64,000 nucleotides of DNA from Bacteroidota bacterium. Lineage in GTDB: Bacteria > Bacteroidota > Bacteroidia > Chitinophagales > Saprospiraceae. A program made the translations under genes and the position numbers. Location of the stretch: contig JAIUPL010000011.1 in NCBI GenBank assembly GCA_020160935.1, positions 110,010 through 174,009 of the forward strand. The letters are read 5' to 3'. The first letter of the stretch is position 1. Every line of letters starts with the position of its first letter. Below the pieces are notes generated by a model. It had not been told where the DNA came from and did no database searches. It was given only the letters and a program-made list of their open reading frames with translations. Shown here in pieces: positions 7,939-17,147 of the stretch.

Positions 7939-9249
7939 TTATCGGGTAGGTGCCAGAAAGGCGGTTTTAAATCCGAGGTTTTTTATTTCCGAAAGCATTT
8001 TATCTGCTTCTGTCCGGGCGGCAAAATTACCGATAAAATAGTGATACTGCCCGTTGATGATTTCTTCCTGCACATCGCTGAGCAATCCGAGTTGGCCGGT
8101 ATTCCGATCGAGTCGCTGCGGCCAGGAAAGCAGGAATATGCGCACCGGGCCGGTGTAGTCGCCGGAAACAGGTTGTGGCGCTTTGGGGGGGGCAACGGTT
8201 TTCTGGGTAGCCTGCACGGTCGTCGAAGTATGCGCCGGCGGTGGCGTATTGCTTTTAACGGGTACACTTTTCGCTATTTGGACAGGTTGCGTATTGTTTA
8301 CAGCCACCACCCTTGGTGTGGAAGGCTCGACATACGCCGGGTGTGTGATGGGTTTTTTGCCTTCCATTTGCCGCTTGTAGTCCTCAAAGCCGTAAAAAAT
8401 GGAAAGCGCTATCTGATACCGGCCTTCATCAGACAAAAGGAAAGACTCTTCCAGTGCGTTGGTCATATAGCCTGCTTCCACCAGAATGGCGGGCATGGCC
8501 GTTTCGCGCAACACCAGAAATCCGGCCTGTTTGACGCCCCGGTCATCGCGTTTGGCCACGTTTTTGGCGTGTTTTTGTATGTTGCTTGCCAGCAGGATGC
8601 TTTGTTCGAGGTAGGCGCTTTGCCACACGGCGCCCAGGATATGCGCTTCCGGGCTATTGGGGTCGTAGTCGCCGTATTTTTTCTGGTACCCTTCTTCGAG
8701 CAGGATAGATGCGTTTTCGCGTTTGGCCACTTCCAGGTTGTGTTGGGCGGTGTGCAGTCCCATCACATATGTTTCGGTGCCTTTGGCCGATGAAACCGAC
8801 ATGGAATTGCAGTGAACACTGATAAACACGTCGGCATGGTTGCGGTTGGCGATGGCAGCGCGTTCGTTCAGTTCGATGAAAACATCTTCTTTCCGGGTGT
8901 AAATCACTTTTATTTCCGGAAAATGCTCTTCGATCAGGGCGCCCAACTGAAGAATGATTGCCAGTGCATTGTGTTTTTCATGGGTGCCCGACACGCCGGA
9001 ACAGCCGGGGTCTTTGCCTCCGTGCCCGGCATCGAGTACCACGGTTTTTACCTGATAGCCCGATGTTGCAAGATGCTTTTGGAGAATAGAGGTTGCCGAC
9101 AGAAAAGAATCCCTACTTTTGCCGCCGGTTTGCACCGAGGGCATCACCTGGCGGTGATGAGGTTTTTCTGGAGGCAGGACGTTAAAATTTTGTGAAACGA
9201 GCCACACTCCCAGCAGGAGCAGCGTTCGTATAACGATTTTTGAGCCCAT
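7939..9249 (-). CDS. N-acetylmuramoyl-L-alanine amidase (Amidase_3) with SPOR-like C-terminus
   Basis: 436 residues. An N-terminal hydrophobic segment (about 4-20) leads to an Amidase_3 catalytic domain (about 68-280). Zinc ligands are visible: LDAGHGGKDPG (H76), ELNERAA (E129) and SVHCNS (H146), and the catalytic glutamate lies in LVEAGYMTN. A proline/threonine-rich linker precedes a C-terminal segment (about 365-436) that resembles a SPOR domain. It cleaves the amide bond between muramic acid and the stem peptide in the periplasm. Longer starts at 9291 and 9336 are possible but would run into the divergent lptD gene; 9249 gives a standard signal anchor. Confidence 0.88.
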   Translation of the reverse strand: MGSKIVIRTLLLLGVWLVSQNFNVLPPEKPHHRQVMPSVQTGGKSRDSFLSATSILQKHLATSGYQVKTVVLDAGHGGKDPGCSGVSGTHEKHNALAIILQLGALIEEHFPEIKVIYTRKEDVFIELNERAAIANRNHADVFISVHCNSMSVSSAKGTETYVMGLHTAQHNLEVAKRENASILLEEGYQKKYGDYDPNSPEAHILGAVWQSAYLEQSILLASNIQKHAKNVAKRDDRGVKQAGFLVLRETAMPAILVEAGYMTNALEESFLLSDEGRYQIALSIFYGFEDYKRQMEGKKPITHPAYVEPSTPRVVAVNNTQPVQIAKSVPVKSNTPPPAHTSTTVQATQKTVAPPKAPQPVSGDYTGPVRIFLLSWPQRLDRNTGQLGLLSDVQEEIINGQYHYFIGNFAARTEADKMLSEIKNLGFKTAFLAPTR

Positions 9250-9312
9250 AGAACGTTTCGGGGATAAACAAGCGGGTAATGGTCTGACCATTGCAGCGTA
9301 GTTGTGAACTGT

Positions 9313-12069
9313 ATGATAACCCATCCCGAAGTGCAATTCCTTGATTATTTTATTGCTGTGAACATTTCACCCCGCAAATATCGACTTTTCTTTCAAATTG
9401 CCGGCTTTCTCTTGGCAATGCAGGTATCGGCACAAACGCCTGTAGATACCATTCCATTGCCTTCGGTCGATACGATTGCGCCCGCAGGCCGCGATTCGGC
9501 GGTGGTCGACCTGAATCGGGTGAAAATTTCCAGCGATGCACTGGACGATGTCGTCGACTACAACGCACGGGATTCCATGTGGTTCGACGTAAAAAACAAA
9601 CAGGTGCACCTGTACGGCGAAGCCTCGGTAAAATATACCAGCCTGACCATCAAAGCCGGATATATCCTGCTCGATTATGCGCACAGTGAAATTTCGGCCA
9701 AACCTTTTCCCGATTCCAGCGGACAGATGGTGGGCAGGCCCGACTTTCAGGACGACGAACAGTCCTTTACCGCAGAAGGCCTGCGCTACAATTTCAAAAC
9801 CAAAAAAGGCATTATTTATGAAGCGCGTACCAAACAGGAAGATTTGTACGTGCTCGGCGAACGCGCCAAGTTTATCGGCGCTGCCACAGTGGATACCACC
9901 CAAAAATCGAACAATACCATTTACAACTCCAATGCCATCATCACTACCTGCGACAAGGATCATCCGCACTATGGCATTCGAACCAAAAAACTCAAGGTCA
10001 TTCCCAATAAACTGGTGGTAACAGGTTTGTCCAACCTCGAAATAGGTGGCATCCCAACGCCTTTTTTCCTGCCTTTCGGCTTTTTCCCAATCACCCAGAC
10101 GCGAAAGGCGGGGTTGATTATTCCGCGTGACTTCGAATTTGCCGATCAGGAAGGCTTGGGTATCAAGGACTTCGGATGGTACCAACCCATTTCGGAGCAC
10201 ATGGACCTGACGTTTATTTTCAACGCCTACACCAGCGGCACCTGGGGCGTGATGGGCACGGCACGGTACAATCAGCGTTATAAATATACGGGCGATTTTC
10301 AGTTGAGATTCAACAACCGTGTGCGCGAAGACGCTACGGCAAAAAAGATTTCCAGCAAATCGTTCGGCCTGCGCTGGACGCACAACCAGGACCCCAAAGC
10401 GCATCCGACACGCCGGTTCGGCGGCTCTATCAACATCGAAACCAACCGCGACCAGAACCGCAACCGCAACGATTACGCCAGTGTGTATCAGAATACGATG
10501 AGTTCCAACCTTACGTATTCCAAATCTTTCCCTGGCAAACCGTTTCAGATCAATGCCGGTATGCGCCACTCGCAGAATACCCAGACGCGCATCATGGATA
10601 TCAGCCTGCCCAGCGCGACTTTTACCATGCAGCGCATTTACCCCTTCAAGAAAAAAGAGCAGGTGGGCAAGGAGCAGTGGTACGAGAAAATTTCGCTCAC
10701 GTATTCATCGCGGCTCGACAACCAGTTTCGTACCATCGATACCCTGTTATTTACGGAAAAAACCTTGCAAAATGCGCGTATGGGCATCCAGCACCAGGCC
10801 AGTACCGATTTCAACTTCAAGTTGTTCAAATACATCAATATTGCGCCGCGCGTCGACCTCAAGGAAACCTGGTACCCGTACAGCATCGAAAAACAACTGC
10901 TGAACGAATCGAGGCTAAAATACGATACCACATTCCAGAACGACGAGATTGTTGCCATTACAGTTGATAGTGCAAAATCGCAATTCGGTATCGACACCAC
11001 ATTCCGACGCTGGGGCTTCAATGCCATCCATGAGTACAATGCAGGACTTTCGGTCAATACTACTCCGCTGTTTTTTACCAAACAGTTCAAAAAAGGCTGG
11101 TTGCGGGGTGTTCGCCACACCATGAAACCTTCGGTGAACGTCGGCTACGGCCCTGATTTTACCAATTCCCGTTATTTCAAAACGGTGTATACCGACCTGC
11201 GCCCGGCCTACAACGATACCGTCCGATACAGCATTTTTGAAGATGCTATCTTTGGCGGCCCCAGCATCGGCGGGCGCGATGTGGCGCTGAATTATACCCT
11301 TGTCAACGTACTGGAAATAAAACACCGAACGCGCAACGATTCACTGCCGGTCAAAAAAGTGCGGATTTTTGATAACCTGGGCTTCACTGGTAATTACAGC
11401 CTTACCCGCGATACGCTGAAATGGAGCACCATCAGCACCGGCGGCTTGTTCCGCTTTTTCAAGGGAATCGTCAATGTTACCTGGAATGCTACTTTCGATC
11501 CGTACATCGCCAATGCAAAAGGGCAACGTGTGAATCAGTTTGTTTTGCACGAAAAAGGCCGGCTCCTGCGTACGACTGCCTTGGGCTTGCAGGTGAATAC
11601 GGGGTTCACTGTCAGCCAGTTGCGCGGTTATTTCGATAAAAAAGGCAACAGCGCCACTACCAGCAATACACCCCGCGCCGGCAGCACTTCTCCCAAAGAC
11701 GATCTGCTGGGCTGGTTCGACAACTGGCGTATCAACCACCGCATTTCCTTCGAACGGCGCCTGATCCCGACTGGATACGGTACTGCCCGCGATACCTTCG
11801 TGATCGGCACCAATAACATCGGCGTGGCCGGAAGCCTCCAACTGACCTCCAAGTGGTCGTTCGATATCAACAACATCAGTTACGACTTTCCCAGCAAAAG
11901 CCTCGTGTATCCGGATATCGGCATCACGCGCGACCTGCACTGCTGGCAACTTAGCCTGAGTTGGCAGCCTACGCGGGGTACTTATTCCTTCTTTATTGCT
12001 GTGAAACCGGGTTCGCTGGATTTCCTGAAGATTCCGTATCGGAAGAATTACTACGACGCGCAGTTTTAG
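9313..12069 (+). CDS. lptD: LPS assembly protein LptD (Bacteroidota type)
   Basis: 918 residues. An N-terminal signal (ending QVSAQ near residue 38) is followed by a beta-jellyroll LptA-like domain (about 90-250, QVHLYGEASVKYTSLTIKAGYILLD region split by strands) and a large outer-membrane barrel to the C-terminal phenylalanine. LptD with LptE inserts lipopolysaccharide into the outer leaflet. A GTG at 9358 gives a more compact signal peptide and could be the real start. It is divergent from the amidase gene, and the two start regions are 63 bp apart. It ends convergent to rpoD across a long inverted repeat. Confidence 0.88.
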   Translation: MITHPEVQFLDYFIAVNISPRKYRLFFQIAGFLLAMQVSAQTPVDTIPLPSVDTIAPAGRDSAVVDLNRVKISSDALDDVVDYNARDSMWFDVKNKQVHLYGEASVKYTSLTIKAGYILLDYAHSEISAKPFPDSSGQMVGRPDFQDDEQSFTAEGLRYNFKTKKGIIYEARTKQEDLYVLGERAKFIGAATVDTTQKSNNTIYNSNAIITTCDKDHPHYGIRTKKLKVIPNKLVVTGLSNLEIGGIPTPFFLPFGFFPITQTRKAGLIIPRDFEFADQEGLGIKDFGWYQPISEHMDLTFIFNAYTSGTWGVMGTARYNQRYKYTGDFQLRFNNRVREDATAKKISSKSFGLRWTHNQDPKAHPTRRFGGSINIETNRDQNRNRNDYASVYQNTMSSNLTYSKSFPGKPFQINAGMRHSQNTQTRIMDISLPSATFTMQRIYPFKKKEQVGKEQWYEKISLTYSSRLDNQFRTIDTLLFTEKTLQNARMGIQHQASTDFNFKLFKYINIAPRVDLKETWYPYSIEKQLLNESRLKYDTTFQNDEIVAITVDSAKSQFGIDTTFRRWGFNAIHEYNAGLSVNTTPLFFTKQFKKGWLRGVRHTMKPSVNVGYGPDFTNSRYFKTVYTDLRPAYNDTVRYSIFEDAIFGGPSIGGRDVALNYTLVNVLEIKHRTRNDSLPVKKVRIFDNLGFTGNYSLTRDTLKWSTISTGGLFRFFKGIVNVTWNATFDPYIANAKGQRVNQFVLHEKGRLLRTTALGLQVNTGFTVSQLRGYFDKKGNSATTSNTPRAGSTSPKDDLLGWFDNWRINHRISFERRLIPTGYGTARDTFVIGTNNIGVAGSLQLTSKWSFDINNISYDFPSKSLVYPDIGITRDLHCWQLSLSWQPTRGTYSFFIAVKPGSLDFLKIPYRKNYYDAQF

Positions 12070-12096
12070 GCTCGGTGAAGGAGCGATCAAATTTTG

Positions 12097-12291
12097 GTTC
12101 GGCTTCGCCGAACGGGGACTTGGGATTTTGCGGATTATGCGGATTTTTTGGATTTTTTATGGCCTGTCGGCCATGTTTTATGATTTTTTCGGATTTTATT
12201 TATCATTCGCTATGGCCGGCAGGCCATAAGAAATCCAAAAAATCCGCATAATCCGCAAAATCCAAAATCCCCCCGTTCGGCGAAGCCGAAC
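12097..12291. repeat. Nested inverted repeat between convergent lptD and rpoD
   Basis: The outer arms GTTCGGCTTCGCCGAACGGG (12097-12116) and their complement (12272-12291) are each palindromic in themselves. Inside lie GGATTTTGCGGATTATGCGG-type words and their complement (12241-12268), and two further small palindromes around GGCCTGTCGGCC and GGCCGGCAGGCC. It fills the spacer after lptD and probably stops or stabilises transcripts from that side. Confidence 0.8.
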
Positions 12292-12314
12292 AATCGATAC
12301 CCCACTCCTGCAAA

Positions 12315-12355
12315 CAAAAAATCCCGAATTCTTCCGCTATGGAAAAATTCGGGAT
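12315..12355 (-). terminator. Intrinsic terminator of rpoD
   Basis: On the minus strand the stem of GATCCCGAATTTTTCC with GGAAGAATTCGGGAT is followed by a run of six T. It lies 26 nt downstream of the rpoD stop. Confidence 0.8.
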
Positions 12356-12380
12356 CACCAAAAAGCCTTGCCTGAAAAAC

Positions 12381-13250
12381 TCAGGAGCCGAGGTATGTTT
12401 TCAGCAATTTGCTGCGGCTGGTAGCGCGCAATTTGTTGATAGCCTTGTCCTTGATCTGGCGTACGCGTTCGCGGGTGAGGCCAAACTTGTCGCCAATATC
12501 TTCCAGCGACATGGGGTGTTCCACACCGATACCGAAGTACAGTTTGATCACATCGCACTGGCGATCGGTCAGGGTGCCGAGCGAGCGCTCGATTTCGCGG
12601 CGCAGCGAGTCGGCATATTCGAGGTGCGTATCGGTGCCGGGCATGGAATTGTTTTCCAGCACGTCGAGCAGCGAGTTGTCTTCGCCTTCCACGAAAGGAG
12701 CGTCCATCGATACGTGGCGAGCGGCCACGCCGAGGGTAGTTTCCACTTCGTCGGTGGTGATTTCGAGCAGTTCGGCCAGTTCTTCCGGGCTTGGTTCGCG
12801 TTCGAAAGTTTGCTCGAGTTCGGAGAACGCCTTGTTGATTTTGTTCAGCGAACCCACTTTATTCAGCGGCAGGCGCACGATACGGCTTTGCTCGGCCAGA
12901 GCCTGTAGGATGCTCTGACGAATCCACCAAACGGCGTAGGAAATGAACTTGAAACCGCGCGTTTCGTCGAAACGCTGCGCAGCCTTGATCAGGCCGAGGT
13001 TGCCCTCGTTGATCAGGTCGGAAAGGCTAAGGCCTTGATTCTGATATTGTTTTGCAACAGATACCACAAAACGGAGGTTGGCTTTGGTGAGTTTTTCCAA
13101 TGCAACCTGATCGCCTTGTTTGATCCGTTTTGCGAGGTCTACTTCTTCTTCGGGGGTGAGAAGATCCACTTTACCAATTTCCTGAAGATACTTTTCGAGC
13201 GATTGGCTCTCCCGGTTGGTAATGGACTTCGTAATTTTTAGTTGCCTCAT
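12381..13250 (-). CDS. rpoD: Primary RNA polymerase sigma factor (RpoD/SigA)
   Basis: 289 residues, the usual short form of the Bacteroidota primary sigma factor, which lacks region 1.1. Region 1.2 ([20 protein letters not shown]), region 2 ([45 protein letters not shown]), region 3 and region 4 ([20 protein letters not shown] helix-turn-helix) follow in order. It directs RNA polymerase to TAnnTTTG promoters such as those listed here. It is a single-gene unit with its own terminator, and a TAACTTTG promoter element lies about 120 nt upstream. Confidence 0.96.
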   Translation of the reverse strand: MRQLKITKSITNRESQSLEKYLQEIGKVDLLTPEEEVDLAKRIKQGDQVALEKLTKANLRFVVSVAKQYQNQGLSLSDLINEGNLGLIKAAQRFDETRGFKFISYAVWWIRQSILQALAEQSRIVRLPLNKVGSLNKINKAFSELEQTFEREPSPEELAELLEITTDEVETTLGVAARHVSMDAPFVEGEDNSLLDVLENNSMPGTDTHLEYADSLRREIERSLGTLTDRQCDVIKLYFGIGVEHPMSLEDIGDKFGLTRERVRQIKDKAINKLRATSRSKLLKTYLGS

Positions 13251-13369
13251 TGTGAGATGGTGCTATATGCTGGTGGATACGTGTAAAAAGGGCGGGTGAA
13301 AGCGCTTTTTTGCAGGTCTGACAGCCTGTGTTTCTGCTGTATTATTGCCAAATGCTGTTTTTCAGGCCG

Positions 13370-13377
13370 CAAAGTTA
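13370..13377 (-). promoter_or_regulatory. -7 element TAACTTTG upstream of rpoD
   Basis: Exact TAnnTTTG match on the minus strand, 120 nt before the rpoD start. The rest of the 318-bp spacer (13251-13568) is A/T-rich and shows no other gene or repeat. Confidence 0.5.
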
Positions 13378-13568
13378 TGTTTTTTCAGCGCTTGACATCA
13401 TTTTTTTTTCATGAATAGATGTCTGTTTCTGAAAATGGTCGAAAAAATTTACAGGAAGCGGGTTATTAAACGGCATTCATTAAATTTTGTTTTACCGGCA
13501 GGATGTGGCCGAGTGGTAAAATAAAATTTTTTGAAAGTCTTTAACAAACCCGTTTCCCAATAAACAAA

Positions 13569-15287
13569 TCAGCGGATCAATAGTTTTTTCAGAACGGAAT
13601 ATCCATTTGTTTGCAGTTGCACAAAATAGGTGCCTGGCGCATACCTGCTGGCATCGATGAAATAGTGGCTGGTACCGGCTGGGAAGTCGCCCTGATACAC
13701 ATTCGTTACCAGTTGTCCCAAAGCGTTGTACACAGCGATGCTTCCGTTGCTGCGTTGTGTTGCCGATACTGGAATAGCAGTAATGGCATGGGCCGGGTTG
13801 GGGAAAATGTCCAGCAAAGTTGCACGCGGTGCTTCTGTAGTCGATGCGGGAGCAAAAATAAGAGGAAATTCCCAGGGGCCTTCCGGACCGGGCATGGGCC
13901 GGGCAATGGTTTTGCCGTTGTTGGCTACGGCATCCAGGTAGTATTGCATATGGCCAACATAACCAGGCTGGTCGGGGATGTCGCCTGCCCAGAAATCGAG
14001 TGAATCCGGGTTGTTTACCTGCGTTAGATCAACGATGTGCCACTCCGTTTCGGTTTCGCGCCGATAGTGCAGGCTGACGGAAGCCACGCCGCTGCGGTGT
14101 TGCGCTTCGGCAATGATAGGGCACTGCCAGGGGTTGAACTCACCAACGAACACCTTTTCTACAGGTTTGTGAACGATACGCAGCGGATCGTTGACACCTA
14201 TTTCCTTGGTGATGCAGTGAATGGCGCCCGACAGTCCGATGATGTCATTGCACTCGATGCCAACCACATTGTAGCCGGGCAAAGACTCGCGCCAGATGCG
14301 CAGGGCAGTGGTGTCGTATTGCTCTTCATAAATCGGCAGCAACACCGTTTTATTTACAAATACTGCATTGGCATAGGTGCGGTAATCGCCGCCGTTGTCG
14401 GGATAGTCGCCGAATTGCGGCGGCATCGGGATGCGAACAACCTTGTAGGGCGTGCCGAATGCCGACTGATAATTGCTGAGTACGTACTGGATATTGGCCT
14501 CTATTTGCGGTCCGTCGGCCACGCCATCGGGGTACTGGCCAACGAGCAGGGTTTCTTCATCCAGCAGTTTCATGTGCATATCGATGTGGTGAATCCCGTC
14601 GTAGGGCAGTTCCTCCATTTTGATATACCGATCGATACCCATGTAATCTGACAGGATCTGATTGATTTGCGCTTCCGACTTCGTCGTGACGCCATAAGGA
14701 TTGCCAGCCTGGTTTTCACTCATAATAAGGCGCGAAGCGAAAGCGGTACCCATACCGTCCGACATAAAGTTGCCACCTGTGTTGACCAGATCGGAAGGCG
14801 CCAGGGTGGTGGCATACAAGGGAACGCCCATGTATTCTGCCACGGTGGCAGGCAGGGCGTCGTCGAGCGGGCGGCTGATGCGGTTGTATTTCCAGTCGAC
14901 GAAATAGAGGGAGTCTACCTTGTTGGCATACACGCAGTTGGGGCCGTAGTCGCGTACCCAGATCGAGTTGTTGGGCACTACGAGGAAACTAACGTTGGAA
15001 CTGATGTCGACGCCGGCGTTGGCGAGGGTGTTTTGAGCAGAATTCGCGGTATTCTGGTCATTGCAACAAATAATTACGCGGCATTCTTCGCGGGCGGCGC
15101 GTACGATTTCCGTCAAAATAGCGGGAAAACTACGCCAGGTAATGACCAGTGCCTGGAGTTCCTCCCATTCGGCCATGGTGCGTACCGGCACGGAAGGCGG
15201 AGCAGTAATGGCCGTTTCAGGCTGCTGTGCAGGCAGCAGGTAGGCGATGAGGCAAAGCAGGAAGAAAAAGTGTAGGCGTTTTATCAT
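13569..15287 (-). CDS. Secreted PPAD-like/agmatine-deiminase-family protein with T9SS sorting domain
   Basis: 572 residues. A signal peptide (1-20) is followed by a deiminase domain (about 28-370), a beta-rich Ig-like part (about 370-480) and a C-terminal type IX sorting domain (about 492-572). Residues expected for guanidino-group hydrolysis are present: D113 in WVRDYGP, H234 and D236 in HHIDMH, N307, and nucleophile C358 in AIHC, plus TGGN at 170-173. This matches the order D-H-D-N-C of Porphyromonas peptidylarginine deiminase. It could convert peptidyl arginine, free arginine or agmatine to the citrulline or carbamoyl form outside the cell; the substrate is not settled. It is a single gene, with a heptamer array just upstream of the start. 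Confidence 0.88.
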   Translation of the reverse strand: MIKRLHFFFLLCLIAYLLPAQQPETAITAPPSVPVRTMAEWEELQALVITWRSFPAILTEIVRAAREECRVIICCNDQNTANSAQNTLANAGVDISSNVSFLVVPNNSIWVRDYGPNCVYANKVDSLYFVDWKYNRISRPLDDALPATVAEYMGVPLYATTLAPSDLVNTGGNFMSDGMGTAFASRLIMSENQAGNPYGVTTKSEAQINQILSDYMGIDRYIKMEELPYDGIHHIDMHMKLLDEETLLVGQYPDGVADGPQIEANIQYVLSNYQSAFGTPYKVVRIPMPPQFGDYPDNGGDYRTYANAVFVNKTVLLPIYEEQYDTTALRIWRESLPGYNVVGIECNDIIGLSGAIHCITKEIGVNDPLRIVHKPVEKVFVGEFNPWQCPIIAEAQHRSGVASVSLHYRRETETEWHIVDLTQVNNPDSLDFWAGDIPDQPGYVGHMQYYLDAVANNGKTIARPMPGPEGPWEFPLIFAPASTTEAPRATLLDIFPNPAHAITAIPVSATQRSNGSIAVYNALGQLVTNVYQGDFPAGTSHYFIDASRYAPGTYFVQLQTNGYSVLKKLLIR

Positions 15288-15289
15288 GG

Positions 15290-15334
15290 GTGAGTGGTGA
15301 TTAGTGAGTAGTGAGTAGTGAGTAGTGAATGGGT
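15290..15334. repeat. Heptamer array (GTGAGTA type)
   Basis: About six tandem units (GTGAGTG, GTGATTA, GTGAGTA three times, GTGAATG) in one orientation, upstream of the deiminase gene. Confidence 0.75.
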
Positions 15335-15394
15335 TGAGGCAGCGAAATTGATGCTTTTGTGAAAATTATTCAAGGCAAGATGCGACAAAGAGCC

Positions 15395-15425
15395 AAAAAA
15401 AGCGGCGTGCCTTTGCACGCCGCTT
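15395..15425 (-). terminator. Intrinsic terminator of the Crp/Fnr gene
   Basis: The stem AAGCGGCGTGC / GCACGCCGCTT (15400-15410 and 15415-15425) is followed on the minus strand by a run of T (15395-15400). It is 85 nt downstream of the gene. Confidence 0.8.
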
Positions 15426-15509
15426 GAACAAAACCCATTCTATCGTATGAAGTTAAACTGTTAACCGGAGTTGTGGGTAATACTGGTCAGGCTCTTTTAT
15501 CTGATTTAT

Positions 15510-16196
15510 TTAAACGGCCATTGGCAGTGCATTCAGGTCGCGGAAAAGAATTTTTTTCCGGTTGAAATACAGCACATTGGAGCGTTTGAGTTGGTTGAGC
15601 ACGGCCGTTACCATTTGTCGGCTGGTGCCGGTGAGGTCTGCAATATCCTGGTGGGTCATATTGTGTTTCACCAGGGTTTCGAAACCCACGCGGCGGCCCT
15701 GTTCGATGCCCATTTGATGCAGAAACTCCATGATTCTGCTTTTGGAATCTTTCAGCACCACATTTTCCAACTGGTTTTCTGTGTAGCGCAAGCGTTCACC
15801 GAGGAAGTGCAAGAGCGACTGTGCAAATGCGAAGTTGTTGCGCATGACATTCAGCACCATGGCCACATCCATTTCCAGCACCTGTACATTTTCATCCATG
15901 GCGTAAGCGAAATCGCGCCGTTGGGCATCACCAGTGAGGCAGGATTCGCCGAAGAAATTACCTTCACGAACCACGTATTTGATGATGTCTTTCTTTTCAG
16001 CGTGTACCGCTATTTTTACAATTCCTTTCAGCAGGAAGTACACCTTGTTGGCCAGATGGCCGGGTTTGTACAGTACCTGATGTTTGGAATAGGCTTGTAC
16101 GGATGCATGTTGCTGGAGCAAAACGCGTTCCTCAGTATTCAATACGGCAAATAAGGGGCTGGTTTCCAGAATTGTGTGTACAATTTTTGCATCCAT
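15510..16196 (-). CDS. Crp/Fnr-family transcriptional regulator
   Basis: 228 residues. An N-terminal cyclic-nucleotide-binding-like beta roll (about 15-125) carries YKPGHLANKVYFLLKGIVKI and GNFFGESCLTGD. A dimer helix follows, and then a C-terminal HTH_Crp domain (about 150-225) with the recognition region MTHQDIADLTGTSRQMVTAV. No cysteine set for an Fnr iron-sulfur cluster is visible, so it is closer to the Crp side. The effector and target genes are unknown. It is divergent from the ECF sigma gene, with 283 bp between them. Confidence 0.88.
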   Translation of the reverse strand: MDAKIVHTILETSPLFAVLNTEERVLLQQHASVQAYSKHQVLYKPGHLANKVYFLLKGIVKIAVHAEKKDIIKYVVREGNFFGESCLTGDAQRRDFAYAMDENVQVLEMDVAMVLNVMRNNFAFAQSLLHFLGERLRYTENQLENVVLKDSKSRIMEFLHQMGIEQGRRVGFETLVKHNMTHQDIADLTGTSRQMVTAVLNQLKRSNVLYFNRKKILFRDLNALPMAV

Positions 16197-16479
16197 GTGT
16201 TTAGCAAGTGTTCAGTAGTTGTGTTTTGTGTCGGTCTCTTTCCGGATATATGACAGAAGGCCCGAAAAAATCCCCTATTTGCCCGACAAAAAATATTTGC
16301 CAGCAACAAAGAATGAATGGCTGAATGCCTGCGATTTTCCCGCTTTTTAAGAATCATGTTTTTTAAAAGTTTTTAACAGGCAGGAAAGGTTCTGAATGCG
16401 CTTAAAAATGTACACCTTTGCAGAATAAAAATTTTTTCATAAAAAATTAACCCGGTCCGTCTTTTATCTTTCATCAGGC

Positions 16480-17094
16480 ATGACAAATTCCGGCAAAAGT
16501 CCTACCGAACAAACCTTGCTGACAGCCCTGGCACAGGGCGACGAGTCCGCATTGCGCCAGATTTTCGACCGGTATTACAATGGATTGCTGGGCGCCGTAT
16601 TTCGCATCGTGCCTGATGAAGACACCTGCCAGGATCTGGTGCAGGAAGTATTTGTGGAATTGTGGCGAAAACGAGCCGATCTCGACATCCATACTTCGCT
16701 GCAAGCCTACTTGCGCCGCGCAGCCGTCAATCGCGCATTGAACCATCTCAAAACGCAGCGCCGCATACAATTGCAGGAATCCGATGACTGGGCAACGACC
16801 GTGGATACCTCTCCATCCGACATCCGGCAACTGGAAAAACAGGAAAGTCTGGAAGCAGCGCTGCACAAAGCCATCGAACTGCTGCCGGAAAAATGCCGCC
16901 TGGTTTTTTCCCTGAGCCGCTTTGAGCATATGTCGCACCGGGAAATTGCTGCCCAACTCGATATTTCGGTCAAAACCATTGAAAATCAGATCACTAAAGC
17001 CATGAAACTGCTCCGCGAAGTATTGCTGCACAGCCGCGATTTGTCGCCGGTTGTCATTTGGATACTAAATTACTGGTGGGGGCATAGGGGCTAA
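16480..17094 (+). CDS. ECF RNA polymerase sigma factor (Bacteroidetes FecI-like)
   Basis: 204 residues. Sigma-70 region 2 (about 28-95, FDRYYNGLLGAVFRI and DLVQEVFVELWRKR) and region 4 (about 125-185, FSLSRFEHMSHREIAAQLDI) are visible. It starts with the ATG at 16480 and is followed after 53 nt by a FecR-type anti-sigma gene, the standard pair for surface-signalled control. No SusC/SusD or TonB receptor gene follows, so the transducing receptor is not obvious. The segment TACACCTTTG at 16411 is only a degenerate promoter element. Confidence 0.9.
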   Translation: MTNSGKSPTEQTLLTALAQGDESALRQIFDRYYNGLLGAVFRIVPDEDTCQDLVQEVFVELWRKRADLDIHTSLQAYLRRAAVNRALNHLKTQRRIQLQESDDWATTVDTSPSDIRQLEKQESLEAALHKAIELLPEKCRLVFSLSRFEHMSHREIAAQLDISVKTIENQITKAMKLLREVLLHSRDLSPVVIWILNYWWGHRG

Positions 17095-17147
17095 TCAGCC
17101 TTCCAATGTCTATACAGCGGATCAGTCCCTTACTGAATATACATTTT

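Noticed and set aside
9114..9121. TACTTTTG as an lptD promoter
   Set aside because: It lies inside the amidase gene, 190 nt from the lptD start, with no supporting -33 element; probably chance.
9367..10569. A 400-codon minus-strand frame inside lptD
   Set aside because: Antisense shadow of lptD without recognisable domains.
13500..13545. Sequence GATGTGGCCGAGTGGTAA resembling the 5' end of a tRNA
   Set aside because: No acceptor complement, anticodon arm or T-arm follows; the next bases are A/T-rich.
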